Of a stretch of DNA of 64,000 bases, positions 43,090 to 54,285 are shown in pieces. This DNA comes from Metellina segmentata (taxonomy: Eukaryota > Arthropoda > Arachnida > Araneae > Tetragnathidae), in the NCBI GenBank assembly GCA_947359465.1, contig OX375876.1, forward strand, positions 80,932,359 through 80,996,358, read 5' to 3'. A program made the translations under genes and the position numbers. Position 1 is the first letter of the stretch. Each line of letters opens with the position of its first letter. The notes under the pieces are model-generated. The model had not been told where the DNA came from and searched no databases. It saw only the letters and a program-made list of their open reading frames with translations.

Positions 43090-45900
43090 TGTAACCTCAA
43101 CGAGTTATTGTAACTCGGAACTGTCAATTGCCTCGCCTAAAGACAATTCAGAAATCAAAAAACAAATTGACGAACTTTTAAAAGCAGACATTATCAGATC
43201 TTCTTACAGCCCTTATGCAGATCCAGTAACATTAGCTTATAAACAAGATTAAAACTAATACTCGTTTATGCATAGACTATCGAAAATTAAATGAAATTAC
43301 AAAAACTGATTCCGAGCCCATTCCTCGTATCGATGCTGTATTGGATCAGTTGTCCCATGCAAAAATGTTCTTGACACTTGATTTAGCCTCTGCATACTGG
43401 CACATCAAAGTTAATGATAAGGACACAGATAAACATGCATTTACCTCAAATTTTGGTTTGCACGAATGGAAACAATTACCCTTTGGATGGAAAAACACTC
43501 CAACGTGCCATAAGGCAAATTCTAAATAAACATCAAATTAAATTTGCTCTAAATTATTTTGATGATATAATTATATTTTCCCAAAATTATGAAGAACATC
43601 TAGACCATTTAAACTCATCTTTGAGATATGCAAGAAAGAAAACGTGAAGCTAAAGCTTTCAAAATGCAACTTCGCGAAAACCAAAATAATTTTTTTGGGA
43701 TATGAGATTGAGAATAGTACATACAAACCTAGAAACACTAACATCGAAACCATCAATAAACGTCAACCACCCAGAAACACTAAAGAGCTACAGAGATTTC
43801 TTGGCAGTATTAACGTCTACAATAAATTCATTCCAGATTCTGCAAAAATTAGAGTCCCTTTGAACAACCTTCTTAAAAAAGATGTAAATATCAATGGTCG
43901 GAAGAGTGTCAAGCCTCATTTAAAAAGCTCAAAGATATTTTAATTTCCAAGCCCGTGTTTTTATTTAACCCGAATTACCCATGCCACTTATACACCGATG
44001 CCTCAAGAGAAGCAATTTCAGGAATTTTAAAACAAGAACATCCAGATGGTTCAATATACCCAGTTTCCTTCTATTCTAGAAAATTACGACCCTACGAGAA
44101 AAATTACTAGATCACAGAACTCGAGTGTTTGGCAATAATAGTTTCCGTTGATAAATTTTACTGCTATCTTCATGGTAATCACTTCAATATTTCTACTGAT
44201 AACGCTGCCCTGGTTTGGCTCAAATATATTAAATGCCCAACCGGTAGACTTTTTAGATGATCGTTGAAACTATCAATATATAATTTTACAATTAAATACA
44301 AAAAGGGATCCACTAATGTAGAAGCCGACATGCTAACTAGAAACCCCATTAGTAATCACATGCAGCCAAGAGCACAATTATTGACTCATTCGGAGCTCAA
44401 AGAAAGTCAGGAAAAAGACACTTTTACAATAGAAAATACAATAAACTGGATAATCTTTGGACGATTAAGAAACAAGGTTTAAATAAAGTTGTTGTCCCAT
44501 TCTCACTACGTTCAAAGGCATTAGAGAAAGCACATGATGAATAGGGACACCTAGGAGTGTCATCTATGTTAAATTTATTATCGACACAATATTATTGAAC
44601 TGGTATAGTAAATGATGTTTGGAATTATGTCCGACACTGTGAAGTTTGCCAATTAAGTAAAATGATAAAACAAAATAAATATGTCCTTTTAGTGTCAGTT
44701 CCCACAAGCCATGAACCCTTTGAGTTAATTTCAGTTGATACGGTTGGAGGATTAAGCTACTATGGCTCACCTAAAAAATACTTGCATATTTTAATCGACC
44801 ATGCAGCAAGATACAATTGGACATTCTCTTCAAAAAGTGTGACATCATATCTTTATATTAATTGTCTTAAACAGGTATTTCATATTCAAGCTCCAAAGAA
44901 AATTTTAAGTGACAGACATGCAGCCTTTACATTACCTAAATTTAAGCATTTTTTGAAAAAATGCAATGTTACGCCAGGCCTCGAAATAGATTTTTTAATA
45001 CAGGTGCACCTTGTGCACCTAAGTTTTTAAATTAGGTGCACAGATTATATTTTTGGTCACATTTTAAAAAAAGTAGTATAAGAGCATTAATGTAATGTAA
45101 ACTACTTTATTAGTTGGTTATGTTTGGATATGTTACAAGTAGATAGTAAATTAAAATATTTAAACATTTTTTTTATCTGCGAAATTATTACTTACAAATA
45201 TTTAGTCATCATCAGACATTGATGGGCAGTCAGAAATGTCTATGTTTTTGGCAAATCTTTACCCATAAGGTTTAGTGTCATTCCTTCTTTTTGTATTTTT
45301 CCTTCATTGCAACATAGTATTTTCTGGATTAAAGTTTTCGCATAGTGTGTATTTAGGAATTTTAATTACGTTCCTTCAGAGCGAGAGAGGTCGATACTAA
45401 TATTTTGTTCAGACATCAAAATAACATAAAATACGTTTCCCCCGCTTTTTTTAACGATAGGTGCACTGTGTGCGCCTAGAGGGAAAAAATTAGGTGCACA
45501 GTGCACCTGTGCACCCGGGTATTTCGAGCCCTGTGTTACGCAATTATTAACTTCTGCACACAGACCCCAAACTAATGGTAAAGTTGAGCGCGTTAACCAA
45601 ACCCTTATAACTAGGGGTTGCATGCAAAATTAAGGCTCAACCAAGTTTTACTCCTTGGACGCAATTACTGAAACAAGTCACAAAAGTGTATAAAAACACT
45701 CCTCATTCGATTACTAAGTTCCCACCTACATATTTAATGTATGGAAAATTACTTTTGACCCTTTGGTTGAACCAAATTTGTACCCGCTTATTGAAGTAGC
45801 CTGAAAAATTGCCAAAAAAAAACTAAAAAATTCCATGAGATTTTAAAAAAGAGATACGACATCCGTTTCACTAAAAGTGATTGTAACTTCTTCGCTCCCT
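43090..45900 (+). pseudogene. Ty3/gypsy pol relic: RT, RNase H, integrase
   Basis: RT: LCIDYRKLNEITKTD, MFLTLDLASAYWHIKV (first Asp), FGLHEWKQLPFGWKN and the catalytic box in NYFDDIIIF (about 43552), then FLGYEIENSTYKP and LQRFLGSINVYNKF. RNase H: CHLYTDASREAISGILKQEH, TELECLAIIV and FNISTDNAALVWL. Integrase: HCEVCQLSK (Cys pair of the zinc finger), LISVDTVGG (first Asp), KILSDRHAAFTLPKF (second Asp) and, after the MITE, HRPQTNGKVERVNQTL with the Glu. All catalytic residues are still visible, but several frameshifts (about 43250, 43495, 43640 and 43895) and stops disable it. A hAT-like MITE at 44975-45533 interrupts the integrase core. Confidence 0.9.
44975..45533. mobile_element. hAT-like MITE in the gypsy integrase
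   Basis: The 8-bp duplication TGTTACGC lies at 44967-44974 and 45534-45541. Ends are short inverted repeats CAGGCCTCGAAATA and, reversed, CAGGGCTCGAAATA, then GTGCACC-rich arms (AGGTGCACC palindromes near both ends). CAGGG-type termini and an 8-bp duplication are hAT hallmarks. Removing the insert leaves a continuous integrase frame. No transposase is encoded. Confidence 0.9.
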
Positions 45901-46239
45901 GGGTCCACATACGTAGACCTCTAATCTTTCGCCTTTAAAATAATCTTTCTGTAAAAATTGGTACGTAGTTGGTACGTAACTCGGGTATATATGCGTGGAC
46001 GTCTAGGCTTCCAATTGACACCAATAAATGGCTATATAAATCTGTAATTCCTGTGGAATATTTATTATTCAAAAGAGATTTAGAAGAACTTCGACAACGA
46101 GCATCGACAACTTTCTTGTAAAAATAAGTAAATGTCATTTGTTGAATGAATTTGAAATCCTATAGTTAATGTGTTTTAGTTGACAATTTCTTTAAATATG
46201 TGGTGAAATAGTCTACCTGATTTAAATCTGTATTTTGTG

Positions 46240-47130
46240 CATGAAAGTATTGGGCCTTGGAGGAAGTGTTATAAAAATATTGTCAGAAATTATCCCCTCA
46301 AGCTGGTAACATGTAATATACGACTGGTACTTCACTGGCCTGAAATGTACTAAGTATCTCCTCGAGAAAGAAATTTTTACAGCTGGTACTATTAGGACAA
46401 ACAAAATTGGAAATGCCCGAAATAAATTAAAATTGGACAAAACATTAAAAAGAGGAGAGTGGGATGAACTTGTATACAATGATAAAAAACTATGCATTTT
46501 AAAGTGCAAAGACAATAAAAGTGTTTTATTTTTATCGTCATATTTGGCCAGTGAACTTGTGTCAAGCTGCATGAGGTGGTCAAAAAAAGAGAAAAAAGAT
46601 TATGGTACCACAGCCAGCAGTTGTTCAGGCCTATAATAACTCAATGGATGGAACCAATTTATGTGACCGCTATTTGGCCTATTATAGGTGTACCATACCA
46701 ACAAAGAAATGGCCAGTAAGAGTATTTATTCATTTTGTGGATCTGGTTATTTCTAACTGCTGGGTTGGCATGTGTGCTATTATAAAGCAAATAAAGTAAA
46801 ATCCTTATCCCTCATTGACTACAGAATGCAGGTGGCATAAGCCCTCTATAAACATGAAGGGAACATTACAAAAAACGAAAGAAAACAAACATATTCAGAG
46901 GAAGAAACTCCAAAAAAGCAGAGGAAGGTTGTCAATCAACCAATCAAAGAAGTTAGACTTGATAATGTAGGCTATGTGCCAAAATTTAGGGATGATAAAA
47001 AAGTGATAAAAGTATAGGTTAGCTGGATGCAAATCAAGAACAAGAGTTATGTGCACAAAATGTCAAATGTACCTTTGCATCATGAAAAATAACTGTTTCA
47101 TAAAATACCACACACAATAAAAATTGTATT
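46240..47130 (+). pseudogene. PiggyBac-type transposase, C-terminal part
   Basis: The plus strand reads DWYFTGLKCTKYLLEKE-like text (46322 on), GTIRTNKIGNARNKLKLDK, LKRGEWDELVYNDKKLCILK, then VVQAYNNSMDGTNLCDRYLA and YYRCTIPTKKWPVRVFIHFV with DLVISNCWV. These match the insertion-domain and catalytic-core end of piggyBac transposases (third Asp region N.MDG.D/NL.D). The end reads VMCTKCQMYLCIMKNNCFIK, the C-terminal cysteine-rich zinc domain. There are frameshifts near 46600 and 46790. The N-terminal half is absent. It lies between parts of a gypsy element. Confidence 0.8.
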
Positions 47131-47479
47131 AAAAAATTGTTTTTGTGTCTTATTTCCTACAAATATTGTGCTACTATAAAGTGATAGTGATATAGTATGT
47201 ACAAAATTATGTTTTGTAGCAATAAAATGTGCCTATGTAAGTCAAAAAACACTTCCCAAGACAAAATATTACATAAAAAAATATTTAAAAAAAATTCTTT
47301 GTGGTTCTAAAATTCTAATAATGTTATTGTACTTATAAAGTGATAAATAATGCAGCAATGTACAAAACAAAATGCGTTCTTAAGCAATATTTTAGCATTT
47401 TAAAATTATTAGGTTTTCAGCTTTGAGACCCGAGGTACACATTTGTGTACCTAAAAGTTTTAGCCCCCTATGATGCCAG

Positions 47480-47830
47480 CATTTAAAAGAAGAATTGACG
47501 TGAGAACTTTGAAGTATTTCATAATAGTTATCCAAAAAAAAACTGATATTTAAACAATTTTTATATGGCTGGTAGCGAATTGGTTAAAGTAGGATACTCT
47601 GAAATGTATGAAGAGTTTGTTTATCCCAATATAGTCGAAAGTTAAATCCGACTTTCACAGGACCATACGTTATCTTAAAGAAACTTTCTGACGTAAACTA
47701 TGCGATTAATAGGCCTAACCCTCTACACAAAAAAGGTTTTTAAATAGTACATTCGGCTAGACTACGTAATTTTTACCCGGCATCCGATTACCAAATTTCG
47801 CCCTCTTCAAGTTAGGAAAAGTAAAATTCC
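47480..47830 (+). pseudogene. Ty3/gypsy integrase C-terminal fragment
   Basis: With frameshifts the sequence reads a KLNPTFTGPYVILKKLSDVN-like segment (about 47640-47700) and a VHSARLRNFYPASDYQ-like end, the GPF/Y module and tail of a gypsy integrase. It probably belongs to the pol at 43090-45900, separated from it by the piggyBac segment, but a second gypsy copy is possible because a short KKRYDIR-like stretch occurs at both 45845 and 47486. Confidence 0.55.
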
Positions 47831-50012
47831 CATTCGAGTTCCTAACACCGCCCAAGTGTTTGTTTCTAAGATACCAGTTCTTAAGGCACGCCACCCACCC
47901 CCAACAGAAATCCTTTGGTTCTCATAAAAAAAAATCTCTTTCACCTCCCGTTCAAAGATAACTTAACAACCTCTGGTTTATGACTTACTTCCCTTCGGAC
48001 ACACAAGTTGAACAAAACGACCCCACCATAGGACCTCTCCTTTAAGGACATACAACGAATTGACACACTACCAGACAAAGAAAGAATTTCTTCTCCTCAA
48101 CGTTCTCTCTTTCTTCAAACCACGTGGGTGTCCCCCTTAAACTGACCACACCATTCACACCTTTTGCTCTACTTACACACGCGCCTTCCAATTATTCTTT
48201 ATGTTTGTGCAATGTCGTTATTCCAAAGCTCTGAGAAAATGTTTTGCAATCAATTCTTTACTTTTCGATTGAAACGATTTCTAATTTAAATGTGAAAGAA
48301 AGTTTTTTGTAGTTAATTTGATCTTTTCATCGTGAAGGAAAATTTAACTGTGATGTGAGATAATGGCAATCATCATGTAAATGATACTATTACATGATGC
48401 ATGAAATGTGTTCAATTACAAATTAATAATCTGTCGAACGATGTGTAAATAATTATTTTCATGTTGAATAATGTTTAGTATGTACTAAAATTTTTTTTTG
48501 AATAGCCATCATTGCTTATTGAATTGTTTTAGCGTGTTAGTCAAGGATGAATCAGCAAAAGTTTTTATTTTGTATACTTGTAAAATGTCTTAATCTTTCT
48601 ACTAAATTATATGGAAAGTTTTTAGGGTAGATCCTTTAAATTTTTATCGTACGAGGACACTTTGATGAAAAACTGTTTTGATCAACATTCCAGTCTCTAA
48701 TTATATAGATTTAGTTACTATCTTTATACTTACTGAAAATAAAAGAGTTACGAATAAAAGAAATTGTACAAACACTGATCACGAAAAACATGGATTTGAA
48801 GTTAAGAATGATAATAGAAAACTTCATTACTGCGCAACAACAAATACATTTTCAATTGTTCAAGGTGCTTGATGTAAATTAGTAGCTTGCAATGAGTAGT
48901 TACTCATTTAGAGGTATACGGAGCTCATTTCTAACCTACTTACAGTAATGCTCTTGTAGGTACTGACACCACTGACATGTCAGTACTATTACAGAGAAGT
49001 CGTCCCAATTGCACATCCAATCTTCGTTATCTCAGTCACGCTAATTTAATATAAGTATAATGTGAGAAGCGCGTGAGTTTTTAAGAGTTTTAACCTACAC
49101 ATCGAATATAGAAATTGTCTAATGATGTGAATATGATGTGGTATATGGTTCATCCCAAAAACTTGTATGGCTGTGTATTTCTTTTGTCATCATGTATAGA
49201 AATCTTACCCAAAAACTGTAAGATGTTTGAATTTATTCTGTTTTGGTAAACATAAAATTTTAAGAATTGTCATTAAGTAGAGGAAAAATGGAAGCTTTTA
49301 TGAAGGTGTAAGGATAAATTTTTAAGTCTATATACCAGATATCTTTTACTTTCATTAACCTATTTGAAGTTGGTAATTTAATATATTGTATTATTTGTGT
49401 ATCAAGTGGATAGGTATCATATTTTGTTTTGAAATGTTATTTTGTACCTTTGTTGTATTGTGTTTTTTGCATTGTTGAGAAATTAGTGAAAGCCTTTCTG
49501 GAAGGGTAAGTATATAATTATATAATCCACGCTTGAGTGTTTTTTTGTAAATTTTGAGCATATTTTGATTATAATTATGGACCTACAGGTTTATTACAAA
49601 TGCCCTAAAGAGAGCTAGACGTTCTAATGAAACCTTTAAACTTTCAGAAGGGTGATTAGAAATCTCGTGAACTCTTACAAGACATCGGCTACTAGCATAC
49701 TTGACGGATAGTTAAAATATAAATGCCAATCTTAACGAATCAAAAGCAAATTAATCTAAACATTCAATTTAATAAATACAATGAATTGAGGTATCTACTT
49801 AAAAAAAAGGGCAACTAAACTCAAATTCATTTTTATGCAAACTATATTTGATAACTATGATATTTCCAGGTAAAAAGACGGTGAGTCAAAATTTGAAAAA
49901 TATTGCTTTAACTTATCCGGTATTTTTTATAGACATTGTTCACACTAAATCAAAAAGAAATTTAGTATCACAATATTCTGTAATAACTGATAAACTACCA
50001 TTTTTTAATATA
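47831..50012. other. Gypsy 3' remnant grading into AT-rich DNA
   Basis: About 47830-48180 is C-rich, with ACCACACCATTCACACC-like text, and may be the end of the gypsy element. From 48190 to 50012 I see no supported gene; the 64-codon ORF at 48678 has no recognisable family. Confidence 0.35.
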
Positions 50013-51560
50013 CTAGGGGGCTCCGCCCCCTGCTCGCTTACGCTCGCCAACCCCCGGGGATTGCTGCGCAATCCCATTTGGTTTGCTTCGCAAACCAACA
50101 CTCCTTTCACAGATGTCATTTGGTTTGCTTCGCAAACCAACATTCCTTTCACAGAGTGAAACTATCTGAATAATTCGTATTATGCTGATTTCACTTTCCG
50201 GTACATGACGTCACAGCGAGGGCTTCGCGCCCTGCTCGCTTACGCTCGCCGACCCCGGGGATTGCTACGCAATCCCGTTTGGTTTTCTTTCTCAAACCAA
50301 TACTTCTTTCGCAATTGATTTCACTTTTTTTTGCTTTAACACTAAATGCACCCTAAACTAATAGCCGCATCAGTAAAAAATCTTCTGTATCTTGTTCCCT
50401 GTACAATTTTAAGTAAACAGTGTTAATATCAATACATTGTACTTTGTCGGTAAACTGTCTTGAGAACAGAGGGAAAAAAGCGAGCCTTTTTCCTCGCCAA
50501 ATAAAAAGAAATCGTTTTTATGGCAATTGTTGCTACGATAAATTTGATATCTGGCAAACCCGATAGTAGAAAATGCAACCCACTGCTGTTTGCCGAACCA
50601 GCTATGCGAACTGAAAAATACGAAATTTGTGTCACCAACTTTTGATTGCATCGAATTTATTTATGAACCAATTTTAAAAATAATTGTACCGTAAGAAAGA
50701 GTACATTGTGAGGTATACTGCAATATTTTTAAAATTAAAAACTAACAGTAATACTATATAGATATGACCATTTTAGTTTTGTATCGGAAGTTACGATCTG
50801 AAAGTTCCGAAAATTGTATGACCTACTTTTAATTGCATCGATTTTGTTTATTAACCAATTTGAAAAATAATTGTACCATAAGAAAGAGTGTAATGTAGTG
50901 TATTCAGTGATGTTCTCAAATTTAAAAAATAATGGTTTTTGCCGTAGACATAACGGTTTTAACAAAACGTAGCGAAAATATCCGAAGATTCCGAATTTTG
51001 TATCACGAACTTTTGATCGCATCCAATTTAATTATTAACCGATTTCAAAAATAATAGTACCGTAAGAAAGAGTATATTCTGAGGTATACTGCGATATTTT
51101 AAAAATTAAAAACTAATAGTAATTAGATATAGATACGGCAGTTTTAAAAAAAAGTAACAAAAATGTCCCGATTTTTCCCGAATTTCAAAAAAATATTATC
51201 AAGAACCACATTTAAATTTCAAAAAAAACTCGACGAGCTGCAAAAATTTACGTTGAGAGGTACTCTTAAAAAAAAACTCACGACTAAAGACTGAAATTTT
51301 GAATGTGTTTTGCTCACTCGCGGAAGAAATTTCACTTCTTCAACTTTAACACTTAATAAAACCTAAACTAATAGCCGCATCGGAAAAAAATCTTAATAAT
51401 TATCCAGGGAATACGATGAAGAACAAAGCATGTTAATTTCATATTTTTCCGATCAGTACTTTCTCGGGAAACCGTCTAAGAATGGAGCTAAACAACAAAA
51501 ATTTCAATTCTTCGGCGGCGGCGGCGGCGGCGGCGGTAACTTTTTTTTAATATAGAGAGA
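50013..51560 (-). mobile_element. Helitron-like element with hairpin array, uninterrupted copy
   Basis: Plus-strand CTAGGGGGCTCCGCCCCC begins after host A (50012). Reversed, this is the hairpin GGGGGCGGAGCCCCC, whose last C begins CTAG, then T. The other end reversed starts TCTCTCTATATTAAAAA, and host T follows at 51561. Within the first 300 bp are palindromes GGGATTGCTGCGCAATCCC, TTGGTTTGCTTCGCAAACCA (twice) and GCTCGCTTACGCTCGC, partly duplicated at 50215-50310. A GCG trinucleotide run lies at 51513-51536. The element has 1,548 bp and no coding capacity. Confidence 0.75.
50633..51130 (+). repeat. Three tandem units of about 186 bp inside the Helitron-like element
   Basis: TTTGATTGCATCGAATTTAT (50641), TTTAATTGCATCGATTTTG (50828) and TTTGATCGCATCCAATTTAA (51012) each start a unit ending with GTACCGTAAGAAAGAGT-like and AAAACTAATAGTAAT-like text. 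The paralogue at 28153-30505 has a single unit, so the array is a lineage-specific expansion or contraction. Confidence 0.8.
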
Positions 51561-52059
51561 TGTAATTTAACAATATAAGTAATAAATAAACATATTTCAT
51601 ATCATTTTTAAAATATCTTTTTATTACATTTATGAAATGAAGTTCCTAGAAAACAAGGAGAAAAAACAAGTACATTAATTGATTGACAGACTTTAAATTT
51701 TAAAAATGAGAATTTAAGAATTTGCAAATCTTTTGCTAAAAGAAAATCCCAGAGTTGTAATCTTTATATCCATGCGTTTTCATTAATTATATTTAGGTTA
51801 ATATTTTGAAGACTTGTATAGAGACAAATTTGAATAATTAAACAATAGTAAAAATATTGATTTCAAATCCTGATGCACCCTTTCCAACTTTTTATGTTTA
51901 TTTTTGTTGAAATCATATCACTCTTGTGTCCATTAAAATTATCTGATGTGTGGTGTTGCTATAAGAAAAAGTATAATTGATGTTAAAGAAAAACTCTAAC
52001 CATTCCAAAACATGCGTTTTCGTACCACAGTCTGTCTTTTCTCCTTATCTATTATAATG
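51561..52059. other. AT-rich spacer
   Basis: Nothing recognised. Confidence 0.4.
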
Positions 52060-52220
52060 AGAGGCGGCTGGTGCACCTTAAATCTGTTTAGGCCGAAAGT
52101 CCTCACGTTGGGTTGGTGTGGAAGTATAGAGAGTGGGGGTACCAGCTCAGATGTTGCCTCGTCATCTGACTGTGGTTCAAAATTACGTGGTAATACACCG
52201 AATGGCTTAGGCTGGGACGG
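52060..52220 (+). mobile_element. SINE body fragment
   Basis: GCACCTTAAATCTGTTTAGG, GTCCTCACGTTGGGTTGG and GTCATCTGACTGTGGTTC match the body of the SINE at 28433. The tRNA-like head and the 3' end are missing. Confidence 0.75.
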
Positions 52221-53669
52221 TGGTAACTAGTAGAATGTTATCAATTATATTGAGAAAATGAAAATGTTAATTTATACATAACCCCGAGCAGTTGATCTTT
52301 AAATTTAATGGACATGCCCGAAACATGATGGACTGGAAGATAATGATCCTATTCTCCTTTACAAACTTCTTTTTTAATGCTAGAATTCATCATTAAATGA
52401 GAAAGCATATCAGACGTCATAATCTGCATCATTGAGCGTTTTCCAAGTTACGCCTAAGACCTATTGCGCAGTCTATTTCACACATCGAAAAGAAACAAAG
52501 AGAAAATGGGGTTACCAGTATAGAAAATTATCAACTGTTTGGCTCTAATTGAAGTACTACGAAAGACAAAGAAAAACGCGTTAAAGAAGTATCATTTCCA
52601 GACGTTTTTTTTTTTTTTTTTTCAATTCAGTTCGATTTGCTTTGATGAGGTGTGAATATTAATGACACATTCCCAGTTTACATTTGCATAACAAAACTAA
52701 TTGAGTTTCTCTATGTAATTCGAATGATGAACATAATAGATTCTTCCGTTATTTGTTGAATAATTTTATATACGTATATAACGCTATATACGTATATATA
52801 ACAGAATAACTAGGAATGTATATTAATTATGTACAAAATGTAAATTTTTGAAAATAATCAATTAATTATATTTTATAACCATGGATAAAACATGTTGTCT
52901 CCTTTCTTTGTGCTATTTTCATTGTAAATGTAAAAATGTTCATTCTTCTTTTTTTTTTCAGAGTAAAATTTTCTAAGTAATACTAAAGTCAGTCTTGTTT
53001 ATACTATTTTTATCATACCTCCCAAAAAAGGATATCGACTAGTTATTGAGATGATATTTGCAATAATATATATGCTGATTCAAAGATTCATTATCAGCAT
53101 CTGAAGAATTCAAAACAATATTCATTTTGAAAGTTTTTTATGACTATTATTTTTTATTTTCAATATAGATTACAAAAAAATGTTAATGTTTGGATTATTT
53201 CATAATATATGGACAGGAGGGTATTGCCACTTTTCCTGTTAAAACTTTCTTTACCTCGATGTGATTTGGTTACATAAAATCAGGTAATATGGATATTGGC
53301 CTATTTGTACCTATATACCTTAAATATATATAGGCCACTGTATATTTTTAAGTAAATCTATTACTTAGAAGTTATTGTCCGCATGATCGAATAAAAAGTC
53401 TATCAACTTTACTTTGCTTTTAAAATTGGTCTGAATAATATGCCCATATGGACAAAGATTTTTTTTTACTATCATTATAATGTATAAATATTTAAATATA
53501 AAAATGTCAAATTCATAGATATAATGATGTATTGTAATTTATCCACATAAACTAAACCATGTGAAGCTTACTTTTGTTTAAAACACGTTATTATTAAAAA
53601 TGTTATTGAAAATGTTATAAATCAAATATTTCCAAGGGTGCTTTTATCTTCAAATTATTCCTAGCTTAT
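52221..53669. other. AT-rich stretch, nothing recognised
   Basis: A T homopolymer lies at 52605-52622 and a near-palindrome TATATACGTATATA at about 52768. No supported gene. Confidence 0.4.
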
Positions 53670-53815
53670 ACACCGGAATGAGGTGCCAGCTCAGGTGCTG
53701 CCCCGTCATCTGACCGTGGTTCAAAATTACGCGGTGGTGTTCTCGGAACTTTCCCTTCGGGTTTGGTCCCGGACCGTCGCCAGTCATTGTGTTACTCCAA
53801 TGCGATGTTAATTAA
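53670..53815 (+). mobile_element. SINE 3' fragment
   Basis: GGTGCCAGCTCAGGTGCTGC, GTCATCTGACCGTGGTTC and GTCCCGGACCGTCG are from the same SINE body; the fragment ends near GCGATGTTAATTAAATA. Confidence 0.75.
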
Positions 53816-54072
53816 ATATCTACCTACGTACTTAGTTCATATGTCCACAAAGCAAATCTGGCGAAAAGAGAAAGTTTTCATTGAATGAAATAGAAAATGC
53901 CTGAAGTTACACAGATTAAAAATTATTGGGGCAATCAATGTACTCCACTTTTTCAGTTTTCACTGTGCGGCTCTATGTGTGAAGAAAAACAAGCACTAAC
54001 TCCTATCTACATACTCAAGATGACTATTGATAGAATTATTTAATAGTGTTAGAGCCTGGTGTCATGGTTGAA

Positions 54073-54095
54073 TTGGCGAGCTGCAAGCTCGCCAA
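54073..54095. repeat. Perfect 10-bp stem hairpin
   Basis: TTGGCGAGCT and AGCTCGCCAA are exact inverted repeats around a three-base GCA loop. The motif resembles the compact trinucleotide-loop hairpins of the Helitron-like ends but stands alone here. Confidence 0.8.
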
Positions 54096-54194
54096 TGAGG
54101 CGATAGCTTCACCAAAATATATCCCGTCTTTGGCAGACGCTAGGTAACATTTGAAATAAGCGGACGCACTAATGTACTCCCAACCTCTTGTATC

Positions 54195-54285
54195 GGATCT
54201 TTCCCTTTGGGGATTTATCCCGGACCGTCGTCAATAGCCCGTTGTGTTGCTGGTGTACGATGTTAATCTAAAATTACCAATTACC
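54195..54285 (+). mobile_element. SINE 3' end fragment
   Basis: CGGATCTTTCCCTTTGGGG, TCCCGGACCGTCGTC and AGCCCGTTGTGTTGC are the last third of the SINE family, ending at about TCTAAAATTACC. Confidence 0.7.

Noticed and set aside
50016..50310. CRISPR-like or bacterial REP-like array
   Set aside because: Hairpins differ from each other and are not separated by regular unique spacers; the element ends and eukaryotic context explain them better.
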